Below, one piece after another: positions 40,305-50,351 of a stretch of DNA of 64,000 nt. Each line of letters opens with the position of its first letter. Positions within the stretch are counted from its first letter, which is position 1. Both the position numbers and the translations under genes were made by a program. Source of the DNA: Vibrio aerogenes (GTDB taxonomy: Bacteria; Pseudomonadota; Gammaproteobacteria; Enterobacterales; Vibrionaceae); assembly GCF_024346755.1 (NCBI RefSeq), contig NZ_AP024861.1:2108001-2172000 (forward strand), read 5' to 3'. The notes below the pieces were generated by a model. The model did not search any database, was not told the DNA's origin, and saw only the letters and a list, made by a program, of their open reading frames with translations.

Positions 40305-41771
40305 TTACCTTGCGGATGACGTCATCAGCGCTGTCCGGTACATCCGGACATACTCTTTCGCTGAATCCTTCCAGCTAAAATCGAGCTGCATGGCTCTTTG
40401 CTGAATTTTAAGCATCTCTTCAGGTTGTTGCAGATAAAATAGTAAAGCACGTTGCATACAAACCAGCAGCGCCTTTCCATCCGGCTCTGAAAAGCTAAAA
40501 CCAGTCGCTTTATCAGGATATTTATGGCAATCGAAAACGGTGTCCTTCAGTCCCCCGACTTCTCTGACAATAGGTAACGTGCCATAAGCCATACTATATA
40601 TCTGGTTTAAGCCACAGGCCTCAAACTCAGAAGGCATCAAAAAGAAATCGGCACCCGCTTCAACCATATGAGCAAAGTGATTACTGTATGCATCAACAAA
40701 GGCAAATTTATCAGGTGAAGACAAAGCAACCTGATGTAATTGATTGGCAATCTCCGGCTCACCCGTCCCAACAATAACCAGCTGAACATCATTCAGAAGA
40801 AAAAGCTCCAGTATTGGTAATAAATAATGAAATCCTTTTTGCTGGGTGAGGCGGCAAACCATACCAAATACAGGCACGTCTCTCACAGGCAACTGTAATT
40901 CTTCCTGTAAAAGCCTTTTACAAGTCTGTTTTCCTTCCCGTAACGAATCCGTTTCTGAAGAGTAATTCCGGGGAATATAAGTATCAGTCTGTGGATTCCA
41001 TTCGGAGTAATCACATCCGTTAATAATCCCGTACAAATCTTTTGCTTTATGGACAAAATCATCGACGAGTCCGTGGGATCCTAAAGGTGTGAGTAGCTCA
41101 GCTGCATAATTTGGACTAACTGCATTAATTTTATCAGCAAACGCAATCCCGGCCCTGAGTGTACTTACATACCCTTGACCATATTGTAAAAACTCCATTC
41201 CATTGAGATGCAGTTCCGGAATCACCTCAAGTTCATCATAGGAGAAAATTCCTTTAAACAAAGCATTATGAATTGTTAGTACACTTCTGATCGACTGATA
41301 AAATTCATCGTTTGCGTATCGGGTCTTAAGAAGAAAGGGAATCAACCCGGTGTGCCAGTCATTGGTATGTATGATATCAGGACGAATATCCAGTTTTGGT
41401 AAGATATCAAGTACTGCCGCAGAGAAAAAGCCAAATCGTTCTCCATTGTCAGCATAAGCTCGGTTATATTCAGAATAAAGCCCCGTCCGGTCAAAATAGG
41501 TGTCACAATCGATATAATAAATATTGATACTATCAAGTGATGATAGCCGGACTTTATAAGGTGTATACGGCCAGTGAGTCAGAGCAGTCTCATAAATTAT
41601 TTTCATGTTATTTTTGTCTGGAACTGCATGATAACCTGGCATGACAACATTAATTTGATGACCCAGCTCCTGAAGTGCCACTGGCAATGCTTTTGCAACA
41701 TCAGCCAACCCTCCACTTTTTACAATGCCCTGAACCTCCGATACAGCAAACCATATATTTATTTTTTCCAT
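40305..41771 (-). CDS. glgA: Glycogen synthase GlgA
   Basis: GlgA extends glycogen chains from ADP-glucose (GT5). The start MEKINIWFAVSEV gives 488 residues and lies one base after the glgC stop, showing coupled translation. GIVKSGGLADVAKALP (about 13-28) is the ADP-glucose loop. HTNDWHTGLIPF near 138, PVFGMVCRLTQQKGF near 294 and MPSEFEACGLNQIYSMAYGT near 376 are the conserved catalytic segments. The distance from any glgB or glgP shows the pathway is split in this genome. Confidence 0.94.
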   Translation of the reverse strand: MEKINIWFAVSEVQGIVKSGGLADVAKALPVALQELGHQINVVMPGYHAVPDKNNMKIIYETALTHWPYTPYKVRLSSLDSINIYYIDCDTYFDRTGLYSEYNRAYADNGERFGFFSAAVLDILPKLDIRPDIIHTNDWHTGLIPFLLKTRYANDEFYQSIRSVLTIHNALFKGIFSYDELEVIPELHLNGMEFLQYGQGYVSTLRAGIAFADKINAVSPNYAAELLTPLGSHGLVDDFVHKAKDLYGIINGCDYSEWNPQTDTYIPRNYSSETDSLREGKQTCKRLLQEELQLPVRDVPVFGMVCRLTQQKGFHYLLPILELFLLNDVQLVIVGTGEPEIANQLHQVALSSPDKFAFVDAYSNHFAHMVEAGADFFLMPSEFEACGLNQIYSMAYGTLPIVREVGGLKDTVFDCHKYPDKATGFSFSEPDGKALLVCMQRALLFYLQQPEEMLKIQQRAMQLDFSWKDSAKEYVRMYRTALMTSSAR

Positions 41772-41772
41772 C

Positions 41773-42990
41773 CTAGAATCCAACTTTTGTTCCTTTTGCG
41801 ATAACAACAATACCATTATCAGAAACATGAAAATGTTTTCTGTCCAGCTCAAGGTCTTCACCAATAATGGTCCCTGGAGCAATTTCTACATGTTTATCGA
41901 TGATAGCGCGCTTAATCGTACAACCAGCACCGATTTTTGCATCACCAAGAATGACAGACTCACTGATGTGAGAGCCTGCAGCAATATTTGTCCGGAATCC
42001 CAGAATCGATTTAAATATAGTCGCTCCCTGGATGTAGCTTCCCCCGGAAACAAGAGAGTCTGTAATTTTCACTTTTTTGTCATCAACGTCTACAAATGTT
42101 GCTGGTGGTAATGGCGGGTAGTAGGTATGAAGTGACCAGCTGCGGTTGTACAGTGAAAATTGAGGCTCCCTGTCTAATAAATCCATATTGGCAGCCCAGT
42201 AAGAATCGATAGTTCCCACATCACGCCAATATGTATCATGGGCCTCTCCTTTGATTTTATTTGTAGAGAAGTCATAAACATAAACATTTCCCTTCGGAAA
42301 CAGATCAGGAATAATGTCTTTACCAAAATCGTGACTTGATTCTGTATTTAATGCATCTTCTTTCAACTCATCACATAAGACATTAGCGTCGAAAATATAG
42401 TTTCCCATAGACACTAACGCCCAACCGGGCTCTCCGGGGATACATTTAGGATTGACAGGCTTCTCTTCAAAACCAATCATTTTCCCGGTTTTATCAACTT
42501 CAATCACACCAAACTGACAGGCTTCATTCAAAGGCATGCGTAACGCAGAAACTGTCAGGTGAGCCTCGGTCTGTTTATGAAAATCCAACATCTGCCTGAC
42601 GTCCATTTTGTAGATATGATCTGAACCAAAAATACAAACATAATCCGGATTCGCAAATTCTATAAACCGGATATTCTGATAGATGGCATCAGCGGTCCCC
42701 TCATACCATCGTTTCCCATCACGCATTTGGGCCGGGATAACATCAATAAACCGATCGGTGATCCCGGATATATTCCAGCCTTTTTTTAGATGCATATATA
42801 ACGACTGGGACTTAAATTGAGTCAGGACATAAATCCTCATCAAGTCTGCATTCACAAAATTATTTAAAGCGAAATCTATCAATCGATATGTTCCGCCAAA
42901 AGGGACTGCAGGCTTACTTCTGGATACGGTCAAAGGCCTCAATCTGGATCCTTCACCGCCTGCCAAAATCATACTTAATACACCAGCCAT
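41773..42990 (-). CDS. glgC: Glucose-1-phosphate adenylyltransferase GlgC
   Basis: GlgC makes ADP-glucose from ATP and glucose-1-phosphate, the regulated step of glycogen synthesis. The 405-residue protein has MILAGGEGSRLRPLT (about 7-21) as nucleotide-binding loop, FGSDHIYKMDVRQML for metal binding, GFEEKP, and a C-terminal left-handed beta-helix (IKRAIIDKHVEIAPGTIIGED). tggag precedes the ATG. It forms a two-gene operon with glgA. The upstream 326 bases carry no other gene. Confidence 0.95.
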   Translation of the reverse strand: MAGVLSMILAGGEGSRLRPLTVSRSKPAVPFGGTYRLIDFALNNFVNADLMRIYVLTQFKSQSLYMHLKKGWNISGITDRFIDVIPAQMRDGKRWYEGTADAIYQNIRFIEFANPDYVCIFGSDHIYKMDVRQMLDFHKQTEAHLTVSALRMPLNEACQFGVIEVDKTGKMIGFEEKPVNPKCIPGEPGWALVSMGNYIFDANVLCDELKEDALNTESSHDFGKDIIPDLFPKGNVYVYDFSTNKIKGEAHDTYWRDVGTIDSYWAANMDLLDREPQFSLYNRSWSLHTYYPPLPPATFVDVDDKKVKITDSLVSGGSYIQGATIFKSILGFRTNIAAGSHISESVILGDAKIGAGCTIKRAIIDKHVEIAPGTIIGEDLELDRKHFHVSDNGIVVIAKGTKVGF

Positions 42991-43316
42991 GATTGAAACT
43001 CCATCTGTTTAGTTGTAATTATCCGACTCTTCAGTCAATTTTAGCGCTATTGCTAAATTTATATGTAACTAAGCGAGTAACCATATAATTACATTATATA
43101 AATTACCGGATAATACAAAGTTAGAAGCTAAAACTAGTGAAGTGAATATCGCACGTTGTATTCAACACACAATCCAGTTCACAGAATATAAAAAATATAC
43201 ACAACGAGCTGAATATCGTGCTACCACACCACAATTAAACGCAAACGATATAACTATATAAAGTGCAGTGTGGTAAACAGACATAAAAAAAGGCAGCCTT
43301 CAGCTGCCTCTCATCG
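42991..43316. other. Intergenic region, glgC upstream / topA downstream
   Basis: These 326 bases contain the topA terminator at the right end and an AT-rich glgC upstream region. Short direct repeats TGAATATCG occur at about 43144 and 43211. No gene is seen. Confidence 0.45.
43283..43310 (-). terminator. Intrinsic terminator after topA
   Basis: GAGGCAGC/GCTGCCTT on the minus strand is followed by a run of Ts (TTTTTTATG), a few bases past the topA stop. Confidence 0.85.
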
Positions 43317-45944
43317 TTATTTCGATTTTTTTCTTTTATCTGTTACTTCCCAGTGACCGTCGACATATAAAGCTGTCCAGCCGGTCGGTTTACTGTTTTC
43401 CTCAGTCCTGACGTAGTGCTCTTTAGACTTACGGCTGAATCTCACAACAGTTTGTTTGCCATCAGGGTCCTCAACCGGTGCAGTCGCCAGATACTTAAAT
43501 TTATCAGGTAGTCTGTCTTCAAATCTGACCAGCTCATGTACAAACGGAGCCCGCGTTTCCCTTGATTTGGGGAAATTACTGGCTGCCATAAATAACCCGG
43601 AAGCCCCATCACGTAAGACAAAGTAAGCATCGGATTTTTCACAGGGAATTTCAGGTAAATGTACCGGCTCTTCTTTTGGCGGAGCAACTTCTCCGTTTTT
43701 CAGAATTTTTCGGGTATTTTTACAGGATTCATTTGTACATCCCATATATTTTCCGAACCGACCATTTTTCAGTACCATGTCCGAGCCACATTTATCGCAC
43801 TCAACCACAGGCCCGTCGTAACCTTTTACTTTAAACTCACCATGTTCAACGAGGTAGCCGTCACAATTCGGGTTATTACCACATACATGTAACTTTCTCT
43901 TATCATCAATCAGATAAGCATCCATTGCAGTTTCACAAATCGGGCAACGCTTCTTAGCCCGCAGAGCAGCTGTTTCAACATCCTCTTCAAGAACATTAAT
44001 AACACCTTCTTCATCACCCAAATTAATTGTCGTTTTACAACGTTCTTTCGGCGGTAATGAATAACCCGAACAGCCAAGAAAAACACCTGTTGATGCTGTT
44101 CTTATACCCATAGGACGCGAGCAGGTCGGACATTCTATATCTGTCAAAACGATATGATTTGGCTTCATCCCACCAGAGTCTTCATCCTGCTCTGCAGTCT
44201 CGAGATGCACTGAAAAATCATCGAAAAAGTGGTCCAACACACCTTTCCAGCTTGTATGACCGTCAGCAATCTGATCCAGCTTTTGCTCCATACGGGCCGT
44301 AAAATCATAATTCATCAAATCATTGAAGCTGTCATCCAGGCGATCAGTGACAATTTCGCCCATTTTTTCAGCATAAAACCTGCGTTGCTCGATTTTTGCG
44401 TAGCCACGATCCTGAATGGTCGAAATAATTGAAGCATAAGTAGAAGGACGACCGATACCTTTTTTCTCTAACTCTTTGACAAGAGCCGCTTCAGTAAAGC
44501 GGGCAGGCGGTTTGGTAAAGTGCTGCTTTGGATCTAATTTGACAAGCGACAAAGTATCACCAACCTGAACGCCTGGCAGTATCTGATCTTCATTCTTACC
44601 TGAAGGTCTCTGGACACGGGTCCAGCCGTCAAACTTCAGAATTCTGCCTTTGGCCTTCAGGGTATAAGATGAAGCTTTCACACTAATAGTTGTTGAATCA
44701 TAACGTGCCGGGGTCATCTGACAGGCAACAAACTGATTCCAGATCAATGCATATAACTTATGCGCATCCTTTTCCATCCCCTCAAGCGCATCAGCTAAAA
44801 CATGAACATTTGAAGGACGAATCGCTTCGTGAGCTTCCTGCGCACCGGCTTTGCTGCCATATACATTCGCACTATCCGGTAAATAACTCTCACCAAACTC
44901 CGACTGAATAAATTCCCGGACTGAATCAACGGCCTCAGCACTCAGGTTTGTCGAGTCGGTTCTCATATATGTAATATAACCAGCCTCATACAAACGCTGT
45001 GCCAGCATCATTGTTTTCTTAACCCCGTACCCTAACCGGGTACTTGCTGCCTGCTGCAGGGTTGAAGTAATGTAAGGTGCCGATGGTTTGCTTGATGTTG
45101 GCCTGTCTTCACGTTTACAGACTTCATATTGTGCAGACTCAAGTTCTGATAATGCATCTTTCGCTTCACGTTCATTGACAGGCTTAAAAGCTGCGCCATC
45201 TTTCTGCGCCACAAGCAAGCGGAAATCACTGTCAGACCGGGTCTTTGTATCTGCATGAATATCCCAAAACTCTTCAGGAACAAAGGCTTTAATTTCCCGC
45301 TCTTTTTCGACCAGCAATTTAACCGCCACAGACTGAACTCTTCCGGCCGATAAACCTCTGGCAACTTTTTTCCACAGCAATGGAGAAACCATGAATCCAA
45401 CCACACGATCCATAAAGCGACGTGCCTGTTGTGCATTCACACCGTCCATATTCAGTTCACCAGGCTCTTTGAAGGCCTGCTGGATCGCATTTTTGGTAAT
45501 TTCATTAAAAACAACACGTTTGTAGCGTTCTTTATCGCCACCAATGATTTCCTGCAAATGCCACGCAATCGCCTCTCCCTCTCTATCCAAATCGGTTGCG
45601 AGATAGATAGAATCAGCGTCTTTAGCCAGCTTTTGCAGTTCAGAAACAACCTTCTCCTTCCCGGGGAGTACCTGATAATTTGCTTCCCAGTCATTGAACG
45701 GGTCGATACCCATCTTCTTTATCAGTGCATTACGCTCTTTTTCTTTTTTCAGACGCGCTTTCTCTTCAGGAGAAAGATTTTTCGTTGAAACCGGAGCCGC
45801 TTTTTTAGCTGAATTAGATTGACCAGAGGTTGGAAGATCCCGGACATGACCGACACTAGACTTCACAATATAGTCCCGGCCAAGATATTTATTAATCGTT
45901 TTCGCCTTGGCAGGAGACTCCACTATGACCAGTGATTTACCCAT
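43317..45944 (-). CDS. topA: DNA topoisomerase I
   Basis: This type IA topoisomerase relaxes negative supercoils. The 875-residue protein has the TOPRIM domain ([18 protein letters not shown] at the start and [15 protein letters not shown] near 115), the catalytic tyrosine in [14 protein letters not shown] (about residue 320-330), and three C-terminal zinc ribbons (CPTCSRP, CPICETA and CDKCGSD, each with matching later cysteines). A basic DNA-binding tail ends in KRKKSK. In enterics yciN is its neighbour, as here. Confidence 0.96.
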   Translation of the reverse strand: MGKSLVIVESPAKAKTINKYLGRDYIVKSSVGHVRDLPTSGQSNSAKKAAPVSTKNLSPEEKARLKKEKERNALIKKMGIDPFNDWEANYQVLPGKEKVVSELQKLAKDADSIYLATDLDREGEAIAWHLQEIIGGDKERYKRVVFNEITKNAIQQAFKEPGELNMDGVNAQQARRFMDRVVGFMVSPLLWKKVARGLSAGRVQSVAVKLLVEKEREIKAFVPEEFWDIHADTKTRSDSDFRLLVAQKDGAAFKPVNEREAKDALSELESAQYEVCKREDRPTSSKPSAPYITSTLQQAASTRLGYGVKKTMMLAQRLYEAGYITYMRTDSTNLSAEAVDSVREFIQSEFGESYLPDSANVYGSKAGAQEAHEAIRPSNVHVLADALEGMEKDAHKLYALIWNQFVACQMTPARYDSTTISVKASSYTLKAKGRILKFDGWTRVQRPSGKNEDQILPGVQVGDTLSLVKLDPKQHFTKPPARFTEAALVKELEKKGIGRPSTYASIISTIQDRGYAKIEQRRFYAEKMGEIVTDRLDDSFNDLMNYDFTARMEQKLDQIADGHTSWKGVLDHFFDDFSVHLETAEQDEDSGGMKPNHIVLTDIECPTCSRPMGIRTASTGVFLGCSGYSLPPKERCKTTINLGDEEGVINVLEEDVETAALRAKKRCPICETAMDAYLIDDKRKLHVCGNNPNCDGYLVEHGEFKVKGYDGPVVECDKCGSDMVLKNGRFGKYMGCTNESCKNTRKILKNGEVAPPKEEPVHLPEIPCEKSDAYFVLRDGASGLFMAASNFPKSRETRAPFVHELVRFEDRLPDKFKYLATAPVEDPDGKQTVVRFSRKSKEHYVRTEENSKPTGWTALYVDGHWEVTDKRKKSK

Positions 45945-46280
45945 AATTGATTAACATATCCTTCATCATGGTGCGAACAAATTTCGCACTACATTCAAAA
46001 ATTCTCTTTTTTTACTATTGAGCGAGATAACCAGAAGATCAACCAGTTTTTTCAAATTGATAATTAACTGGTCGACAATTGTTCTAATCATACGCTAACC
46101 CAGCGAAAAGCCCGGTCATACTAAATGGAGTGTATGAACACCGCTGAAAAAAACAACTGATTTAAGGGGTATATCACAAAATCTTCGCATGCAAAACAGA
46201 AGAAACCCATTTTTTATTGATCAGAAAATGTTGATTCATACAATGCTTTGTCAGAAATATAGAATAAAAAAGGAGTCACA
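45945..46280. other. Divergent intergenic region, topA / yciN
   Basis: 336 AT-rich bases between topA and yciN, carrying their promoters. A weak 7-bp inverted repeat ACCAGTT/AACTGGT spans about 46038-46075. I see no coding sequence or RNA. Confidence 0.45.
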
Positions 46281-46529
46281 GTGAACGATAAGAAAAAAAT
46301 TTCATCAACTGATTTATTAATGATTGCGAATCAGCTGATACAGGAGCATGACCAGTATATAAATGGTATGCGGGCTGAGTCCGTAGAAGAAAAAGATGGC
46401 GTACTTATCTTTAAAGGAAATTACTTCCTGAATGAAAGCGGGCTGCCTACGGAAAAAACCACATCAGTATTCAATGTTTTTAAATATCTGGCACATCACC
46501 TTTCCAAAGAATTCACGCTTGATAATTAA
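46281..46529 (+). CDS. yciN: YciN family protein (DUF2498)
   Basis: An 82-residue cytoplasmic protein of the DUF2498 family. Conserved features are IANQLIQEHDQYINGM, DGVLIFKGNYFLNESGLPT and the C-terminal VFNVFKYLAHHLSKEFTL. The start is a GTG with an excellent aaggag 5-6 bases before it. Adjacent topA matches the enteric arrangement. In E. coli YciN levels rise with stress, but no mechanism is known. It converges on aroA with a shared hairpin. Confidence 0.9.
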   Translation: MNDKKKISSTDLLMIANQLIQEHDQYINGMRAESVEEKDGVLIFKGNYFLNESGLPTEKTTSVFNVFKYLAHHLSKEFTLDN

Positions 46530-46560
46530 AAAAAGCCCTTCATTCATCATAAAGGGCTTT
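46527..46560 (-). terminator. Terminator between yciN and aroA
   Basis: AAAGCCCTT/AAGGGCTTT is a 9-bp stem with an 11-base loop. On the minus strand seven Ts follow, making it the aroA terminator; it lies 1-30 bases past yciN as well. Confidence 0.78.
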
Positions 46561-46593
46561 GATCAGAGTAAATATTGACTTTCAAATCACCGG

Positions 46594-47874
46594 TTAACTG
46601 CTCAGCTTCTTCAGGCGCTCAAAGTAATCAGGGAAGGTTTTTGATGTACAACCCGGATCATTAATCGTCACGGGAGTATCACTCAGCGCAACTAAAGAAA
46701 AGCACATTGCCATCCGGTGATCGTTATAAGTATCAATCGCTGCATGAGTCATTTTTTCAGGAGGAGTAATGGTAATATAGTCTTCTCCTTCTTCCACAGT
46801 CGCTCCGACTTTTCTGAGTTCTGTCGCCATTGCTGCTAACCGGTCAGTCTCTTTTACCCGCCAGTTATAAACATTACGTATTGTAGTTTGACCTTTGGCA
46901 AATAAAGCAGTGGTAGCGATTGTCATTGCGGCGTCAGGAATGTGGTTGAAGTCCATATCAACAGCCTGAAGTCTGTTTCGTTTGGCACAAATAAAGTCAT
47001 CACCCCAGTCTATTTCAGCCCCCATAGCTTCAAGTGCATGAGCGAACTGAACATCTCCCTGAATACTGTTTTTACCAATTCCGGATACTTTGACTTGTCC
47101 TCCTTTGATAGCGGCAGCGGCAAGGAAATAAGAAGCTGACGACGCATCGCCTTCAACTAAGAACGTTCCCGGAGATGTATATGACTGTCCACCCTGAATG
47201 ATAAATTCGCGATAATCATGATTCACCACACGAATACCAAACTGTTCCATAATATGTAAGGTAATATCGATATAAGGCTTTGAAACCAACTCACCAATAA
47301 TCCGAATGTGAGTATCGCCGGAAGCAAGTGGGGCGGACATCAGAAATGCTGTTAAAAACTGACTTGAAATAGAACCATCAATCGAAACCGTTCCACCTGT
47401 CAGCCCTTTTCCCTGGATTCTCAGCGGAGGAAAATTCTCATTTTCCATATACTCAATTTCTGCGCCAGCCTGACGTAAAGCATCGACCAAATGCCCTATC
47501 GGACGTTCTTTCATCCGTGGCTCACCGGTTAATACAAAATCCCCATGGCCAAGGCATAAAGCCGCTGCAAGGGGACGCATTGCTGTCCCTGCATTTCCCA
47601 GAAACAACTCAAGTGAAGCATTTGCATTAAACACGCCACCCAAACCATCGACCTCACAAACAGTATTATCATGAGAAAGACGGTATTCAACGCCAAGTGC
47701 CTTCAATGCATTCAACATATGGCGAATATCATCACTATCAAGCAAATTAGTTAAGCGGGTTGTCCCTGATGCCAATGCTGCCAGCAGCAATGCGCGGTTC
47801 GATACACTCTTTGAACCCGGCAAATTGACTTCACCCTGAATCATATTTATTGGTTGTAATGTGAGACTTTCCAT
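46594..47874 (-). CDS. aroA: 3-phosphoshikimate 1-carboxyvinyltransferase (EPSP synthase)
   Basis: AroA joins PEP to shikimate-3-phosphate on the way to chorismate. Starting at [10 protein letters not shown] gives 426 residues, the usual length. [18 protein letters not shown] (about 19-36) binds both substrates. [15 protein letters not shown] near 95 is the glyphosate-sensitive class I motif. [19 protein letters not shown] near 343 and YNDHRMAM near 381 complete the site. Unlike enterics, no serC precedes it here; the upstream gene is a glycine-zipper protein in the same orientation. Confidence 0.95.
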   Translation of the reverse strand: MESLTLQPINMIQGEVNLPGSKSVSNRALLLAALASGTTRLTNLLDSDDIRHMLNALKALGVEYRLSHDNTVCEVDGLGGVFNANASLELFLGNAGTAMRPLAAALCLGHGDFVLTGEPRMKERPIGHLVDALRQAGAEIEYMENENFPPLRIQGKGLTGGTVSIDGSISSQFLTAFLMSAPLASGDTHIRIIGELVSKPYIDITLHIMEQFGIRVVNHDYREFIIQGGQSYTSPGTFLVEGDASSASYFLAAAAIKGGQVKVSGIGKNSIQGDVQFAHALEAMGAEIDWGDDFICAKRNRLQAVDMDFNHIPDAAMTIATTALFAKGQTTIRNVYNWRVKETDRLAAMATELRKVGATVEEGEDYITITPPEKMTHAAIDTYNDHRMAMCFSLVALSDTPVTINDPGCTSKTFPDYFERLKKLSS

Positions 47875-48078
47875 CTGGATATTTTTCCCTGTATCACCCG
47901 GCTCTTCATTATTCACAGGCGATAAATATTCTTCGTAGTCTGAGACTAACGAAATTTATCCGGGAACTCCACCCCGGATTTCTGAATCCCGGCAAAAACT
48001 CCGTTTATCCATAGGATGTGTTGATCTTTCATGGCCTCCAGCAGGGACGGCGATGAATGATCAACCCCCCCTGGTCAA

Positions 48079-48543
48079 TCAGTATTCTTTATCAACCCGG
48101 ACACCATTGCTAAAGAACAGGATTCGCACTTTGTCTCCTTTACTGAACAGCATATGCGGATCAACATCCTGAATAATATCGATCAGTTTCTCTCCCTTTT
48201 TATCTGGTGCAATTAACAGTTCAACCAATGGATCATCACGATGATAAGATCTGGTATCATCATGGTTCCCTGCGATTTCAGCGCCTGCTATTGCACCGAT
48301 AATCGTCGCCCAGGTATTCCCGTGACCACTGCCAAACTGATGCCCGATGACACCACCGGCAACTGCTCCGGCAAATGTTTCCCAGCCATGCTGCTTTGCA
48401 TGAATCACCTGTCGTTCAGAGAAGTAACGAACAGATTCAACTTTACCAAAAACGATTTTATCAACGGGCCGGGCCACATTTCTTTCGTACGCGGCATTGG
48501 CAAGCCAGGGTAAAACACATAAGATCAACATGAAAAATCGCAT
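48079..48543 (-). CDS. Glycine-zipper 2TM domain protein (SlyB-like)
   Basis: A 154-residue exported protein. I start it at MRFFMLILCVLPWLANA because ggaga lies 8 bases upstream and a clean signal peptide follows, cut near ANA-AYE. The middle (about 55-90) is a glycine zipper, FAGAVAGGVIGHQFGSG followed by ATIIGAIAGAEIAG, which inserts as two short membrane helices. No lipobox cysteine is seen, unlike classical SlyB lipoproteins. The C-terminus (DPHMLFSKGDKVRILFF) resembles the soluble tail of such outer-membrane proteins. It diverges from aat with only 27 bases between, so each promoter must lie within or overlap the other gene. Confidence 0.78.
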   Translation of the reverse strand: MRFFMLILCVLPWLANAAYERNVARPVDKIVFGKVESVRYFSERQVIHAKQHGWETFAGAVAGGVIGHQFGSGHGNTWATIIGAIAGAEIAGNHDDTRSYHRDDPLVELLIAPDKKGEKLIDIIQDVDPHMLFSKGDKVRILFFSNGVRVDKEY

Positions 48544-48570
48544 AGAACATCTCCAACAGAAAGTACTGAT

Positions 48571-49287
48571 ATGACAATATATATTCCGGAACTGATAAAG
48601 GGAGAATACGACTTCCCCTCCCCTGAGCAAGCACTTGATGAACCGAATGGCTTGCTGGCCTTTGGTGGTGACCTTCATACTTCCCGGCTCATCAAAGCCT
48701 ATCAGGAAGGCATTTTCCCCTGGTACGGGCCCGGTGAACCTATTTTATGGTGGAGCCCTTCTCCCAGAGCAATATTTAACCCTTTCAGCTTTAAACCTGC
48801 AAAAAGTCTTCGTAAATTTCAGAAAAAGGTCGCATATCAGTTAAGTATCAATCAAAGTACACCTCAAGTCATTGACTTATGCTCAACAACACGCTCCCCT
48901 GAGCAGACCTGGCTTAATGAAGAAATGCGAACAGCTTATAAGAATTTAGCACAAGCAGGCCACTGCCACTCTGTTGAAGTCTGGGACAATGAAACATTAG
49001 TCGGCGGCTTGTACGGTATTGCGGTTGGGCAATTGTTTTGTGGAGAGTCAATGTTCAGTCTCAGTACCAACGCTTCAAAAGTCGCATTATGGGCTTTTTG
49101 TCAGCACTTCTCACAGGCCGGAGGTCAGTTAATTGACTGCCAGATTATGAATCCTCATCTGGCATCAATGGGAGCATCTGAATTAGAAAGAGAATCATTT
49201 ATTTCCCAGCTGAAAGTTCTGCGGCAACGTCAGGTTGATAGCACATGTTATCAACCCCAATGGATTTCACTCATCACTAATAATTAA
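48571..49287 (+). CDS. aat: Leucyl/phenylalanyl-tRNA-protein transferase
   Basis: Aat adds Leu or Phe to proteins beginning with Arg or Lys, creating N-degrons for ClpS-ClpAP. The 238-residue protein has FPSPEQALDEPNGLLAFGGDL near the N-terminus, GIFPWYGPGEPILWWSPSPR (about 46-65), and SVEVWDNETLVGGLYGIAVGQ near 133, the aminoacyl-tRNA-binding core. It is followed within 8 bases by bpt, and ClpS and ClpA are encoded 2-3 kb away, an uncommonly complete N-degron grouping. Confidence 0.95.
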   Translation: MTIYIPELIKGEYDFPSPEQALDEPNGLLAFGGDLHTSRLIKAYQEGIFPWYGPGEPILWWSPSPRAIFNPFSFKPAKSLRKFQKKVAYQLSINQSTPQVIDLCSTTRSPEQTWLNEEMRTAYKNLAQAGHCHSVEVWDNETLVGGLYGIAVGQLFCGESMFSLSTNASKVALWAFCQHFSQAGGQLIDCQIMNPHLASMGASELERESFISQLKVLRQRQVDSTCYQPQWISLITNN

Positions 49288-49295
49288 CGGTTTTT

Positions 49296-49985
49296 ATGCA
49301 TAAAAATATACGTATTGGTCTTACTCATTATCACGATTGCAGCTATTTACCTGAACGTCAGGAGCGGGTTGCTATCGTGATGGATGAAAAACTCCATTGC
49401 CCGGAACAATACGAGATGCTCCTGTCAAATGGCTTTCGCCGGAGTGGCTCTACAATTTATAGACCCTATTGCGGACTGTGTCAGGCTTGTCAGGCCGTGC
49501 GTATTCCCGTCAATGATTTTCAGCCATCCCGGAGTCAGAAAAGACTCAAAAATAAAGCTTCACAATTAACCTGGGAAATGAAGCCGGCACTGGATAAACA
49601 ATGGTACCCGCTCTATGAACGATATATTGAGCAGCGTCATCAAAATGGTTCCATGTATCCGCCAAATCAAACAGAATTCGAAACATTTTCTTCTTGTAGC
49701 TGGCTGACAACATCATATATCCATATCTATGATAGAGGTCGCCTGGTGGCAGTCGCTGTTACGGATATGCTGCCTGACAGCGGGAGCGCTTTTTATACAT
49801 TTTATGATCCTGATTCACACTTGTCTTTGGGTACTTATGCAGTTTTGTTGCAGATAAAAATTTGTCAGACAATGAATAAACAATGGCTTTATCTTGGATA
49901 CCAGATTGATGAATGTCCTGCGATGAATTATAAAACTCGATTTCATCCGCATCAAAGGCTAGTAAATCAGCGTTGGCACAGGTAG
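49296..49985 (+). CDS. bpt: Aspartate/glutamate leucyltransferase Bpt
   Basis: Bpt moves leucine from Leu-tRNA to proteins beginning with Asp or Glu. The 229-residue protein has the N-terminal cysteine-rich domain (CSYLPERQERVA, RRSGSTIYRPYCGLCQACQAVRIP) and the GNAT-like transferase domain (SSCSWLTTSYIHIYD, SLGTYAVLLQI, YLGYQIDECPAMNYK). It resembles bacterial Ate1 homologues, which use leucine. Shine-Dalgarno matching before the ATG is weak, and translation may be coupled with aat 8 bases upstream. Confidence 0.93.
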   Translation: MHKNIRIGLTHYHDCSYLPERQERVAIVMDEKLHCPEQYEMLLSNGFRRSGSTIYRPYCGLCQACQAVRIPVNDFQPSRSQKRLKNKASQLTWEMKPALDKQWYPLYERYIEQRHQNGSMYPPNQTEFETFSSCSWLTTSYIHIYDRGRLVAVAVTDMLPDSGSAFYTFYDPDSHLSLGTYAVLLQIKICQTMNKQWLYLGYQIDECPAMNYKTRFHPHQRLVNQRWHR

Positions 49986-50064
49986 AATACGCGCAACTTT
50001 TTTATTTTAAAGATGACGGCGATACATGTCCGTGATTTTTTGCCACATTTCTAAAGAGGATTAA

Positions 50065-50283
<219 letters not shown>

Positions 50284-50294
50284 TCTGAATCTCA

Positions 50295-50329
50295 TAAAAA
50301 AACGGAGCTTATTCAGCTCCGTTTTTTTA
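50295..50329. terminator. Bidirectional terminator, infA / clpA
   Basis: AACGGAGCT/AGCTCCGTT is a 9-bp stem. Seven Ts follow on the plus strand, and the left flank AAAAAAA provides T's for minus-strand transcripts, so it serves both infA and clpA. Confidence 0.88.
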
Positions 50330-50351
50330 TGTCGGTCAATCAGGGAAGAAG

